Source: Eremophila alpestris peregrina
Lineage: Eukaryota; Chordata; Aves; Passeriformes; Alaudidae
Assembly (NCBI GenBank): GCA_009792885.1
Contig: WMCF01000030.1
Location: 6,446,897 to 6,510,896, forward strand
DNA length: 64,000 bases
Direction: 5' to 3'
Below are positions 1 to 9,748 of this stretch, in pieces. Positions within the stretch are counted from its first letter, which is position 1. Each line of letters starts with the position of its first letter. Under the pieces are notes generated by a model, which had not been told where the DNA came from, did no database searches, and saw only the letters and a program-made list of their open reading frames with translations. The translations under genes were made by a program, and so were the position numbers.

Positions 1-1940
1 TACAGAATATCTAGTTTGAATTTGTAACAGTTTTTGACCCTATTCCTTATTTGAGGATAACTGTGCATGAATTGAAGGCAGTTCTGTAAAGACTGTTTTT
101 TTCTGTTGTCTTTGGTAATTTCTATGCTGTTATTAGATCTTTTTCTGTTCCCTTTTAGGTTTGCAATAAAACATATTAAAAGTAAAAATTATGAGCTCTT
201 TTGCTTTCATATAAAACTTAAGTTCTAAAGCAGAAACCAATATATGCTGACTAAATCTTCTCAATCTCGATTATATGTCTTAAAGATAAAGAGCCTAGGT
301 TCAGTCTATGACAGATTTCAATTTATCAAATTAGTTTATCAAGTCTCTTATTTTAAGCAACTTCAATTGTACTATCCAATCATTTTTGCCAAAAAGATTG
401 GTTGTTATTTTTTTATTGTTTTCTTTAGTAAGAATAAATACTGATTAAGTTTTCTGTACTTCATATTCCTATTTTTCCATATTAGTCCTTCAAATATATT
501 TAGTGGAAATAAATGTGTGGGATCCATCTCACCAACTATTGTCTTCTGTATCTTAAGAGACCACTTTCTGTTTTCTTAACACTTAGAAAAGATTTATCTT
601 ATTAGGAAAAATGAAAGTCCTTAATAATTAATTGAACAACAAAAAAGTTTATTACTTCTGAATCCCACAGATTACAGTCCCACTTTCAAAAATATGATGG
701 CTACATGTAACGATTTTACACTGATCAAAGTAGAAATCTTAACCTTTGTTGCCAGATTGTTGTGTAAACACACTTCTATTCCTCTATCCTATATCTTTGC
801 CAATATCTCTTGTAATGTTAACACCAGCCTCAATATATCCTGCTTTCACAAACTTATCAATTTCATCTAAATCATCACAAAAAGCTGTGCAGAGATATTC
901 CACATTGAGTTTGTTGGAGGCATAGAATTGTGTGCATGAAATATGTGCAGATCACAGGACAGGAATCTCAAATGCAGCACAGCAATCCAAGTAAAACACT
1001 GGAAAAATTACAAAACAAGTACATGTAAGAGAGAGATTGTGAAAGAATTGAATTCTCCTTATAATACTTATATGAGTTACTGTAGTGATTTCCAGTTTCA
1101 GAAACAAAGATATCTCATTACATGCATGTATTGTAAAAGAAGAGAGAAAAGAAGTTGTGCTTTTTCATATGAGAATTGTGAAGAAAAAATCTATTGAATT
1201 TGATAATTGGAGCATACTATTAACTATACTACTAATACTAGATACCTTTCAAGTATCACGATAACTAGCATGTTATCATTTCTACCTCTTCCTTTTGGCA
1301 TTAGATTGCCTGTTAAGACAAGAATAAGAATTAGCCATTTTATGTAACAACTCGGAAACTTTGAGACCAAGAAATATTTTTGCGCAATCTTCCAAAGTAA
1401 CATTTTCCTAATAGTTATTTCTTGCAGTATTATTGGAAATAAGTATAATTAAATTTGAAATATCCAAACCTCTCAATACTTAAGGCATTAATCATCAAGA
1501 AAGGTGTAAAAAATGAGGCTGAAATTTTTGAAAGTACATTAGTCCCTTAGCTACTATTTCCCTGTAGCAGTAATTAAATATTTACCTATTTTCTGATACT
1601 TTGTGTACAATAATCAGACTCCAAAGTTCATTGTAGGACTGTTTATTTAATCTGAAGTTATTTCCCATCATTACAGTCAAATTTTACATAGGGAATCAGA
1701 ATCCTTTATTTTAAAAGTGTGAGTTCTATTAACTGAGATGACAATACCTTCATAAGTCATTTTATCTGAAAAATTCTTAGCCAGATCTAAACGAGTTCAA
1801 ATGTAAAATCACTAGCAATGTATAAAGGAGTTCAAAATGTAGTCTCTAGCAATGTTTAAGTTCTTAGTTTTGTTATTATTATTGGGTTTTGACGCAGTTT
1901 TGAGGATACCTTCATTCCTTACCTGTAGGTGAATTATTTT
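1..1940. other. AT-rich non-coding stretch, no gene seen
   Basis: No open frame here is longer than 84 codons, and none of the short translations resembles a protein family I recognise. The composition is uniformly AT-rich with short A and T runs. I see no element boundary, no TSD pair and no RNA-gene signal. It reads as unique intergenic or intronic DNA. Confidence 0.6.
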
Positions 1941-2045
1941 CCTATGATTCCAAGAATAGTTGAGGTTATAAGGGACCCCCAACAGTATCTTGTCCAATCC
2001 TCTTCATGGCATAGAAAAATTTTCTCTGCTGTTGAGTGTCATGCT
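1941..2045 (-). mobile_element. CR1 LINE 3'-end fragment, antisense
   Basis: Read on the minus strand, this stretch contains a GGGTCCCTTATAACCTCAAC-like segment followed by ATTCTTGGAATCATAGG. That is the usual closing segment of avian CR1 elements (a GGTCCCTTCCAACCTCAA-type sequence, then the ATTCTATG-type terminal repeat), with substitutions. The terminus faces lower coordinates. The upstream limit is unclear because similarity fades. It lies about 160 bp from the terminus of the next antisense CR1 piece, so it is probably a separate, older insertion. The short length makes this a moderate call. Confidence 0.5.
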
Positions 2046-2208
2046 CTTTGGAGACTCAATGAATCCAATCCGATTGACTGATTGCTTTGCAAATGGAATA
2101 TGTATGAATAATATGGCTAAGATAAACACAGAAGAAAAAAGACTAAAACGTGGAAACGCAATCTAAATATGAACCTCCACTATATTAGCTGACCACCTTC
2201 ATAAATAT

Positions 2209-2895
2209 AGAATCATAGAATATCACTGTCATTAATGAAGATATTAAATAATACTGGTCCTGTGGGACTCCTGAGGGACAACATTTGTCAATTATGTCCA
2301 TTGGGACAATGAGCCACTGACCACTATCCTCTGGATGTGATTGTCCAACCATTTCCTAACCCACTTGACAATCCACTCATTAAATCCTTTTTTTCTCCAA
2401 TTTTGGGAAAAGCATGTTGTGAAGAACCATGTCAAAGGTTTTACAGAAGCCTAGATAAATGACATTTTGCCCATTACTTGTCCACTTGAAATAGTCCATT
2501 GTAGAAGGGTATTGGGTTGGTGTGACAGACCCTGCCCCGGATGAAGCCATGCTGGCTGTCTCAAATCACCTCCCTGTCCTCCATGTGTCTTAGCACAGCT
2601 TCTAGGAATTTCTGTTCCTTCCTAGGCACAGAGGTGAGTCTGACAGGTTGTTAGTTCCTAGGATTCTCCTTCTTCTCTTTTATAGATGGCATAATGTTAA
2701 TCATCTGGTTATTGAGAACTTCACCTGAATGCCTTCACCTTTCAAATAGCATGGAGAATTGCTTGGCAAATATATCAGAGAGGTCTGTTTTCTTTGACCT
2801 TCCTCTTCTGGCTGACGTACCTACAGAAGCCTTTGTACTTCTTTGCGTCCCTCGTCAAGTTTAGCTCTGGCTTCTTCTTGGTCTTGTTTCCTTCC
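2209..2895 (-). mobile_element. CR1 LINE fragment, reverse-transcriptase region, antisense, internally deleted
   Basis: The minus strand, read in shifting frames, gives CR1 ORF2 landmarks in order. These are the linker before the RT domain (like ELNLTRDAKK), a QPAWLHPGQG-like segment, a K-P-F/L-D-M-V-like segment with HNML in another frame, NEWIVKWVRKWLDN, and VVSGSLSQWT leading to VPQES. It then jumps to an ATTCTATGATTCTA terminus at 2209-2222, so the last third of ORF2 is missing. Many stops and frameshifts show it is dead. An intact CR1 is about 4.5 kb, so this is a small, 5'-truncated and internally deleted copy. It sits head-to-head with the sense CR1 fragment that begins near 2903. Confidence 0.85.
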
Positions 2896-2902
2896 TTGAG
2901 AA

Positions 2903-3323
2903 CACCTTGGGAACTACAGAGAGGTATGTGTCACCTGTGCCTGGGAAGATCACGGAGCAGATCCTCCTAGAAGATACGCTAAGACATATAAAAGACAAGG
3001 AGGTGTTCTGAGGCTGACAGCACAGCTCTGATGAGAGCAAGTTTTTTCTGACCAATCTGGTGACTTTCCATGATGGAGTGACTGCAACAGTTGCCAAGGT
3101 AAGACTGACTGATGTCACCTAACTCCATTCCTGTGAGGTCTTCATGGAGAGACATGGATTTGAAGTGCGGGTGAGCTGTTCAAGAAGGAATTGTCTGGCT
3201 GGATGCAGCCAGAGAGTGCTGGTCAGTGACTCTGTCCACGTGGAGACTGATAAAACGTGGTGCCCCTCAGAGCTTTGTCTTGGGACTCTCTTCTTGAGTA
3301 TCTTTATCAATGACATAGAGAAG
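2903..3323 (+). mobile_element. CR1 LINE fragment (5' part), reverse-transcriptase region, sense
   Basis: Plus-strand frames give GNYRE near 2910, then a K-I-T-E-Q-I-L-L-like segment, DKEVF, FFLTNLVTFHDGVTA (about 3046-3090), ERHGFE (about 3148), and FINDIE ending at about 3320. These are ordered landmarks of the CR1 ORF2 RT domain. The frame is broken by indels. The fragment stops abruptly at 3323, where an LTR begins, and the same ORF2 sequence resumes at 4783. The two pieces are therefore one insertion split by a later one. The 5' start is a truncation, as is usual for CR1. Confidence 0.88.
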
Positions 3324-3479
3324 TGTCATGGTTTAAGAGAAATGAGTTTTTTTTCTTAAGGAAGTGCCCCAAAGGAAGTGAAAAAAATAGGTTAGACACG
3401 CCTCTGAGAATCCAAGGGGTTAAAAGCTGCAAGAACTTCCGGAGAACTCTCTCTGTCTCTGGCTGCAGGTGAGCAAGCT

Positions 3480-3765
3480 GCGGTGCCCCCGCCCCCAGCT
3501 CGCCGAGCTGGGGGTGGGGGGCTGGGGGGAAATCAAGACGGAAGGAGAGAAGAGAGAGGCTCGAGACATGGGCACTGGGCCAACGGATTTTTCCTCCCCC
3601 CTCCCCCTCCGGGCCCCTCCGGGCACCCTCCAGGCACCCCCCGGGCCCCCTCCAGACCACCCCCTCCCCAAGGGAAGACCTCGGAGAGTGGCGGCAGCAG
3701 CGGGGGGAGAAAAAGAGCTTGGCCGCAGACAGAGACGACTCCTGCCGTGGGGGAGTTTTTCAGCA
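3480..3765. other. CpG-rich, G-quadruplex-prone core of the 3.3-4.8 kb LTR
   Basis: This is the most GC-rich stretch in the window. It starts with a perfect 11-bp inverted repeat, CCCCCAGCTCG at 3492-3502 and CGAGCTGGGGG at 3504-3514, around a single C. Three long G runs follow at 3510-3514, 3516-3521 and 3524-3529, and after that a C-rich, P/G-coding-like tract to about 3670. It could act as a promoter-type CpG island of the LTR or form a G-quadruplex; both are inferences from composition only. Confidence 0.6.
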
Positions 3766-4096
3766 GAGAGAAGGTTTGATAAGGACATTGAGAAGAGCTT
3801 TTAACCCTTTCTTGAGCAGAAGGGAATCTTTCTTGGACTGATTTCCTTTTTGGATGGTTTAAGAAGGAAAAGCAAGTAGAAGTTGGGACTGAGATGTTAA
3901 AGGAAGATGAAAAGACACCTGAGAGTGCGCAGAGATGAGATGAAGTGGCTAAAGCTGGACATTTTCCTTGCTTAATAGAGCCATAGACTGACTTAAATTC
4001 TCTGGAACTGGATTTTGGGCGGATGCTACAAGCTTAAGCCAAAAAAAACAGCGGAAGAAGTGGACTATGAAACTTGGAGATTGAGCTTCTGGGCAT

Positions 4097-4265
4097 GGAG
4101 GAAAGGGCTGTTGGTGAAGCCCTTGTGTGTTTGCCTTCAGGGTGAAGGCCTTGGAAACCCTTTGACCCCAGGGTAAAATGGGGAGGATGGAAAGGGCCGT
4201 GGTGGGGCCCCTGTGTGTTTTCCTTCATGAAGAAGCTTGGAATCCTTTGGCCCCAGGGGAAATGG
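4097..4265. repeat. Imperfect tandem duplication (~85 bp x 2) inside the LTR
   Basis: Two successive units share the order GGAGGA, AAAGGGC, GTGTGTTT, CCTTCA, CCTTTG and CCCCAGGG, ending in AAATGG. The first runs from about 4097 to 4180 and the second from about 4181 to 4265. They differ by scattered substitutions and small indels. Duplicated U3 segments are common in retroviral LTRs and often carry enhancer motifs; no specific factor site is claimed here. Confidence 0.7.
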
Positions 4266-4782
4266 GGAAGGTTGAAGTATTAGGTTCTTGGTATTGAGTT
4301 GAGTATCCATAATAGTCCCAAGGTGCAGGGAGCTGCTATATCTGGTGGTGAGAGCATCAGATATGGGCAGAGAGAAGAACGTTACCCGATGGACTTCCTT
4401 GTGGATGGTTATGGGTAACAGGGGAGGCAATGGGAGGGTGGATTTCCCTTCCTGTGTACTCCCGTGGGGAAAGTATATGGTGCAGGGAAGAGACTTATCT
4501 CTATCTTGCTGAATTGAAGATTAGTTTTTTCAGTGGAAACAGAAGGGAATGTGAATGGAATAAGTTTGTAAGGTTGGAAGGGTTGGAAACTGGTGAAGAG
4601 AGGAAAATGCTCAAGAAGGTTTTCATTCTGTCAATTTGGAGTTGCAGTTTAATAAATTGGTTTTTGTTTCTAAGTCTAGGCCTGCTCTGCTCTGTTCTCA
4701 ATCACATCCCACAGCCGATTTCACCAGATACATATTCATAGGTGCACTGGCAACATTGCCAGGGCAAATCTATGACAAGAGG

Positions 4783-4914
4783 TCAAGTGCCTCCTCAGTA
4801 AGGTTGCAGATAACAAGGAGCTGAGTGGTGCAGTTGACACAACAGAAGGAAGGAATGTCATTGAGAGCTCCAGAGAAATCTGGACAAGCTCAAGATGTTG
4901 GCCCACAAGAACTG
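4783..4914 (+). mobile_element. CR1 LINE fragment (3' part), continuation of the 2903-3323 copy
   Basis: The sequence GTGCCTCCTCAGTAAGGTTG begins at 4787, and the run through GTTGACACAACAGAAGGAAG to GGCCCACAAGAACT matches the CR1 ORF2 stretch that directly follows FINDIE in intact elements (CTLSKFADD..., VDTLEGRD..., WA...N in the family). It is the other half of the copy split by the LTR. No CR1 3' terminus follows; the copy fades into a T-rich tract at about 4915, so it was truncated or deleted there. Confidence 0.85.
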
Positions 4915-6395
4915 TTTTTTGATTTTTTGTTTTTCCCTTGTTTGAGTGTCTGTTTTTCTTTAAGCCATATGCTAACTTTAATAATTCTAAATAATAAAAA
5001 GTAAACATACTATGCAAATGATGTTTTGGGTAATCATTGGCTTAGGTTTTTTACATCTTTTAATTTTCATTTATTTAAATTTTAATTTTATTTAATTTTT
5101 CTTTATATTTTTTACACATTTTAATTTTCATTTATTATTACATTTTAGTGCCACCTGTAATTGTCATAATTAGATTTAATTTTGAAATGTCACTACCTCC
5201 ACAGTCAATTTTCAATACCCTTACTCCATAGATCAATTCACAAGAAGCACAGAGGGTAGCACAAGAAAAACCATAGTTTGCTTCAAAAGAAGCCAATTAA
5301 CAAATCTTATTTAGTGTTAATTGCAACAGCAGTTCTCATCATAGTTTAATCAACACCTTGCTAAAGCAGGCTAGGAGAAAGTAAAAGGCGGACATTGATT
5401 TCATGCACAGTCAGAACTGTATTGACACATTTCAAACACTGAACATCTCACAGATGGGAAGTCATTCCCAACAGACTGGAGTGGTTACTGCCCATACAAG
5501 TTGTTCTACAAAACTCAGAGGCTTTAGCCTCAAGAAAATAAAGACATATTTGATAAATATTCTGTCAAGACACTAAGGAAAAAAGTTGTATCTTGTGTTG
5601 AATTCCTTCCAATGGCACAGTTTTAGAACCTGTTCCACTGTCTTAGCTATAAATCTTGACCTTACTTACAGGTTCATTCTATCTTTCAAAGTCAAGTCAG
5701 GTGATCACATATCGCTGCATGTTGACACTGACAACCTCTACAACCTGTAAACATGAAAAAAGCTAAGCAAAAAGTTTATTTTATATGAATGCATCCCTGA
5801 TTAAAAAGTGTTGTTAGTTTGCAAGTGTGGCTGCCATTTAGACTAAAAAAGTTGCAGCTGACAGAACATCTGAGTTGTTCCAAAGCAGAAGTTTTCACAT
5901 TTCACAAATGCATTAGTGATTCTATGAAGCTCGGAAATACTGCTTTGTGTGTTGAGCTTTAAACTGAAAGACTCATTGTTATGCCCTTAAAGTTTGGAAA
6001 TGGACATTGATGGTAAAATACATATCTCACAACAATGACATGCACTAACAATCTGCAATGAAAGCTGATACTACTTTTTGACCTCTCAAAATGCCTTCCT
6101 TCAGAAGAGCAAGGTGATATTTTTCAAACAGCACCAGCATTAAAGCATTAAACTCTTTATCAGCATATGTTTAACTGAACTTAATTTCCTGTCCCTCTGC
6201 AGTGTGTGAGTCTTTGTGAACATTGGAAAAGTCAAGAAAAGTGAGAAAGACCTGATATAATTTAGATATATAAACATCCATTTCAAAGCTTTTCAAGCAG
6301 AACTGCTGCATTCTATCCTATTCTCCATTCAATCCAATCCTATTGTAATTCTGATTGGACTTTAAACTAGATAATATAAAATTTGTTATTGAAAT
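4915..6395. other. AT-rich non-coding stretch with a short direct repeat
   Basis: No gene is visible. The only structure is a pair of near-identical ~28 bp segments, TTTTACATCTTTTAATTTTC-like at 5047-5075 and TTTTACACATTTTAATTTTC-like at 5108-5135. They are about 61 bp apart in a run of TTTAATTT words, a likely slippage-born tandem repeat. The remainder looks single-copy. Confidence 0.55.
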
Positions 6396-6400
6396 TAACC

Positions 6401-7174
6401 TGTCTTGGTTTGAAAAGACAGGTATCTGCTAGGGGGAAGTCGGTGCTCTCCCCTTGCAATGGAGACTGCAAACCCCCTTCCACCGAATTATTATAAATTT
6501 GAAATTAAGGGGCTCTCAAGCAAAAAGATGTGGGAAATGGGAATAACAGGTTTTCTTTACTAATATATATATATAACAAAACAAGCAAACAAACAAACAA
6601 ATAACTACAGCATTAATAATAAAACAGAAACCAAGAACCTCAAGGGACCACAAATCCCAGGGCAGTCTGATCCCCAGTGGCTCTGAGGCACCAAGCTGTA
6701 ACAGTGGAACATCCCGGGCTGGTGATGAGTTAGATGGGCAGTTCCGCAGGGGTGGCTGAAGCAGCAGAGACGTCCCGGCTGAGCAAAAGGGTGTGGGGTC
6801 AGTGTAGGCAAAAGCCTCAAAGTGACGGCGGGACAGGGTCGGGCTCACTCCAGCAGGGCAGGAGGGGAGCTCAGAAATCCCCGGGCACATGAGCAGATGG
6901 TGGTGTTTTCCCAGGAGCGGAGACGATGGTGACAGTGAAACTCCTCTCGCAGCCAGCCAAAAAACCTCTGTCCTCTCTCCTCGGTGCCAAGGGGAAAAAG
7001 TGACCATCCCCCAACTCCCCGTCCCTTCGTCCCTTCGGTCCTTCCTTCCCTGGTTTCTTCTGTCTTTCATAAGTACCAATAATTGCTCAGCCATTAATGT
7101 CTTAGCAACTTGAGGGAAAAAATTCCAAAAGGCAAAACAAACAAAAAAACAACAACCAGATCTAACCCCCAACA
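6401..7174 (-). mobile_element. Solo LTR of an endogenous retrovirus, antisense, perfect 5-bp TSD
   Basis: On the plus strand it starts TGTCTTGGTTTGAAAAGACA and ends CCCCCAACA, giving TG...CA ends. It is flanked by identical TAACC copies at 6396-6400 and 7175-7179. On the minus strand the LTR therefore begins TGTTGGGGG and ends CCAAGACA. The length of 774 bp and the lack of any internal retroviral sequence indicate a solo LTR left by LTR-LTR recombination. The 5-bp duplication fits ERVL-type or similar families. The plus-strand start resembles a songbird LTR class I recall; the family name is not certain. The minus-strand 219-codon frame within it (6516-7175) is an LTR by-product, not a gene. 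Confidence 0.92.
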
Positions 7175-7179
7175 TAACC

Positions 7180-8063
7180 TCAGGATGGAAAAACTCAAAA
7201 TGTACAATAATGAAAAGGTTGATATAGCATTTACAGTTTTAAGATATTTCCATGAGTTAAATCAAGATACAAAATGCAAGGTGGCTCAAACCCAAAATCT
7301 AGTTTACTAAGGCCATTAACAACTGAGCCAGAACATATTTATAATCCTTGAAATTGGCAAAATATTATTTTACCCCGGGTTTGGAAAAGTTAGAGACACA
7401 GCCAGAGAGTGTTTTTTAACTTCCCCTCCAGTATGCTCTTTCTTAAAATTTCCCAGTTTTCCTAAAACATACAGTACAGAAATAATTTTTCCACAGTTCA
7501 ATGGTGATTTTTGAATATTTAAATTTTGTGAACTACCTGCATTTTTGATGACTTGAATAGTATTTGACTGTCAGGGGTGGTGGCTATTTTTTTGGGGGGT
7601 TTTTTGTTCGTTGTTTGGTTGTTGGTTTAGTTTTGTTTCCTTCACATTTTGGATGTTTAAAATGCTTCTTCTTAGAAAAAATTGTCTCTATTTTAGATCA
7701 CTTAGTGAAAACCAAAAGATCAATATAGTTTCTTGTGGAAGAATAACATACCAGAAGAGGCAAATAATGTCATGTCATAGTTAGGATGACCAGAATGACA
7801 TGACAGGCTAATCAAAAGCTGTATTTGATTAAAAGAGCCAGTCACATGAATACATAAATATGATCCTAGTCTTTGCATTCAATTTTTGATTCGACCCCAC
7901 ATGGTTCCTGCTTTTCTGCTTCTGAGAAATCTGAAACTACTGCAACATGACTTTGCCTGTTTAATCTGTTCAGTTCAGCAGCCCCTTATTTCATAAAAAG
8001 AATATTTATTATTATAGGGTGTTCCCATCCTTCTTTTACTCTGCTACAGCAAGAAAAAGTTGC
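7180..8063. other. AT-rich non-coding stretch
   Basis: No coding or element signal is recognised. It contains a G/T-rich low-complexity patch at about 7572-7640 made of TTTTGGGGGG and GTTGTTTGGTTG words. Otherwise it looks single-copy. Confidence 0.5.
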
Positions 8064-8290
8064 CAGGATTTGTATTGAAGACCCTTTGTTGCCCTCTCTA
8101 GGGAATACCTTTGCCTTTCAGAACCTGAAGCCAACAAAATTTTGTATAGTTGAAACACTCTTTAGTGGTGGTCTTTTCCTTTACCTCTCAACCATCACTG
8201 TCTACTAGGTGTTGGGTTAATTTGGTTTGCTCTTGGGGCTTTTTTCAGCTATGAGCTTGTACAGCTCATAAAACATTATGTACAACTAAA
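8064..8290 (+). repeat. Unclassified repeat, copy A of a ~220 bp direct pair
   Basis: This segment is similar along its whole length to 9531-9748. Shared blocks include CTAGGGAATA, TTTGCCTTTCAGAACC, CCAACAAAAT, TTGAAACACTCTTTAGTGG and CATTATGTACAACTAA, in the same order and orientation. Differences are many, so the pair is old. I cannot match it to CR1 or to an LTR family. It may be an ancient retroviral LTR or leader remnant, or a local duplication. Confidence 0.75.
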
Positions 8291-9530
8291 CATACAGTAT
8301 CTCTTTCTAGATGAAATCAGGGGCTAATTTATTCAAGCTCATTTCACTCCTCATGTCTGTGTATTTCTTCCCCGGTCATTTTAGTACACATTGAAGCTGG
8401 CTGCAAGATCTTGTAGGATAAAGAGAATTTATCTCCCATTTCTATTGTGGTAATCATAGCTGCCAATACCTCAGTACCACAAACAGAACATAAAACCAGG
8501 CCAACCTTGTCCTTCTGATCATGACATATCCACTTCTAGGTGGAACAGTACCTCGAAAATAGTGAAAATCTAGACAATAATACATGAAAGAATTTTTTTT
8601 CTGACTAGGGACTAAATCCTTAAAAAAAAAAAGGCAGCATTTGGCCAGTTTCCTGCTTTTCTTTGCCAATGTGAAATCTTTGAATGAATCTGTGTTTGAA
8701 CAGTTCTCCGAAACTTACTCCTACAATTGTCTCTAGAAAGATTATGCAAAAACGAATTTCAGAGACTTAGCAATACTCTATGCTGATCAGCAGAATTATT
8801 TCCTGACATTGTGGAAAGTAACATGGCATCTCAGCACTTTTAAAGAAATGCTGAAGACCATATTTGTTTATCAAACTGCATAATTAACAATTTGTGTCCA
8901 TTGGTGCATCACTGTGAAGGAAATCTCAAATTACATGGACATGCCACAGTGAATTGATATAAAAAGCTGCAATGAAAGAGATTCAGAGAAGCCAACAAAG
9001 CTTGAGGCTCTTAATTGAAATTTGGAAATTACTTGGATCAATTTATATATTTTTTCTTAGAACACAACTTGTAGGAACAGAGATAATTGCATTTATCAAG
9101 AGCTTGAGCTCTAATGATGCTTAAACCAACATAATTTTAAACTAAGTCTTTTTCTGCATTCAAGATTAATGGTTATTGTTTAAATCAGTAAAGTTATTCC
9201 ATGGGGTGAGGGAGATCCTAGCAACTACTACTTTTCTGCTCTGTGTGACACTTATCTTGAAATTAAGTTTGTAGCTCATGGATCCATTGTCCGGTTCTTC
9301 TGGTCCTTGTGATATTTTTTGGGATCCCCTTTAGGCCTTTTCCTCATTGTCCCCATGCACATGTTCTTCTGAAGCTGGAATTTTGTTCTTATTTTTAATT
9401 TTTGTAGACAAGTTTTTTCAGTGTCTTGCAACCCCATGCAAGTCAAAAGTCTGCTCCCGTAATCCTGTCATCCATTTTTGATGGCCTTGGGTAAAAGGGG
9501 CCTCACAGGTCGTCTCTGCTTTGCATGTGA
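8291..9530. other. Non-coding spacer between the two copies of the unclassified repeat
   Basis: About 1.24 kb of AT-rich DNA with no coding signal. The segment 9285-9530 is richer in GC and T-C than its surroundings and may belong to the same element as copy B, since copy A lacks an obvious equivalent. No TSD could be assigned. Confidence 0.45.
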
Positions 9531-9748
9531 CAGGGTTTATACTGAGGACCTCTGTTGAGCCTATCTAGGGAATAGTTTTGCCTTTCAGAACCAGAAACCA
9601 ACAAAATTTGAATACTTGAAACACTCTTTAGTGGTGGCCTTTTTCCTTTATCTCTCTGCCACCGCTACCTACTGGATGGTGGGTTTGGCTTGCTCTGGGG
9701 CATTTTTTTCAGCTAAGAGCTATACACAAAGCATTATGTACAACTAAG
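9531..9748 (+). repeat. Unclassified repeat, copy B of a ~220 bp direct pair
   Basis: This is the second member of the pair described at 8064-8290, about 1.47 kb downstream and in the same orientation. Conserved blocks are the same, with indels in the TTTTTTCAGCTA region and the CTCATAAAACATTATG equivalent. Direct orientation and shared limits fit either two LTR-like ends of a decayed element or a tandem duplication. Confidence 0.75.

Larger units (their letters stand above)
3324..4777 (+). mobile_element. Endogenous-retrovirus LTR (long, probably solo), inserted in CR1
   Basis: The element opens with TGTCATGGTTTAAG and closes with CTATGACA, so it has TG...CA ends and a 6-bp terminal inverted repeat (TGTCAT/ATGACA). 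It is flanked by AGAAG (3319-3323) and AGAGG (4778-4782), a 5-bp TSD with one change. An AATAAA at 4651-4656 lies about 120 bp from the 3' end, as expected for an R-U5 region. The interior holds a CpG- and G-rich core (3480-3760) and an imperfect ~85 bp tandem duplication (4097-4265). I see no gag, pol or env similarity, so it is either one unusually long LTR or an LTR with a very short internal remnant. ORFs of up to 122 codons on both strands are by-products of the GC-rich core. Confidence 0.8.

Noticed and set aside
3307..3804. Overlapping frames of 98-122 codons on both strands
   Set aside because: They come from the CpG-rich core of an LTR; GC-rich DNA has few stop codons in all frames.
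6516..7175. 219-codon open frame on the minus strand
   Set aside because: It lies within the 6401-7174 solo LTR (sharing its boundary), has no retroviral or host domain, and includes low-complexity translation of simple repeats.
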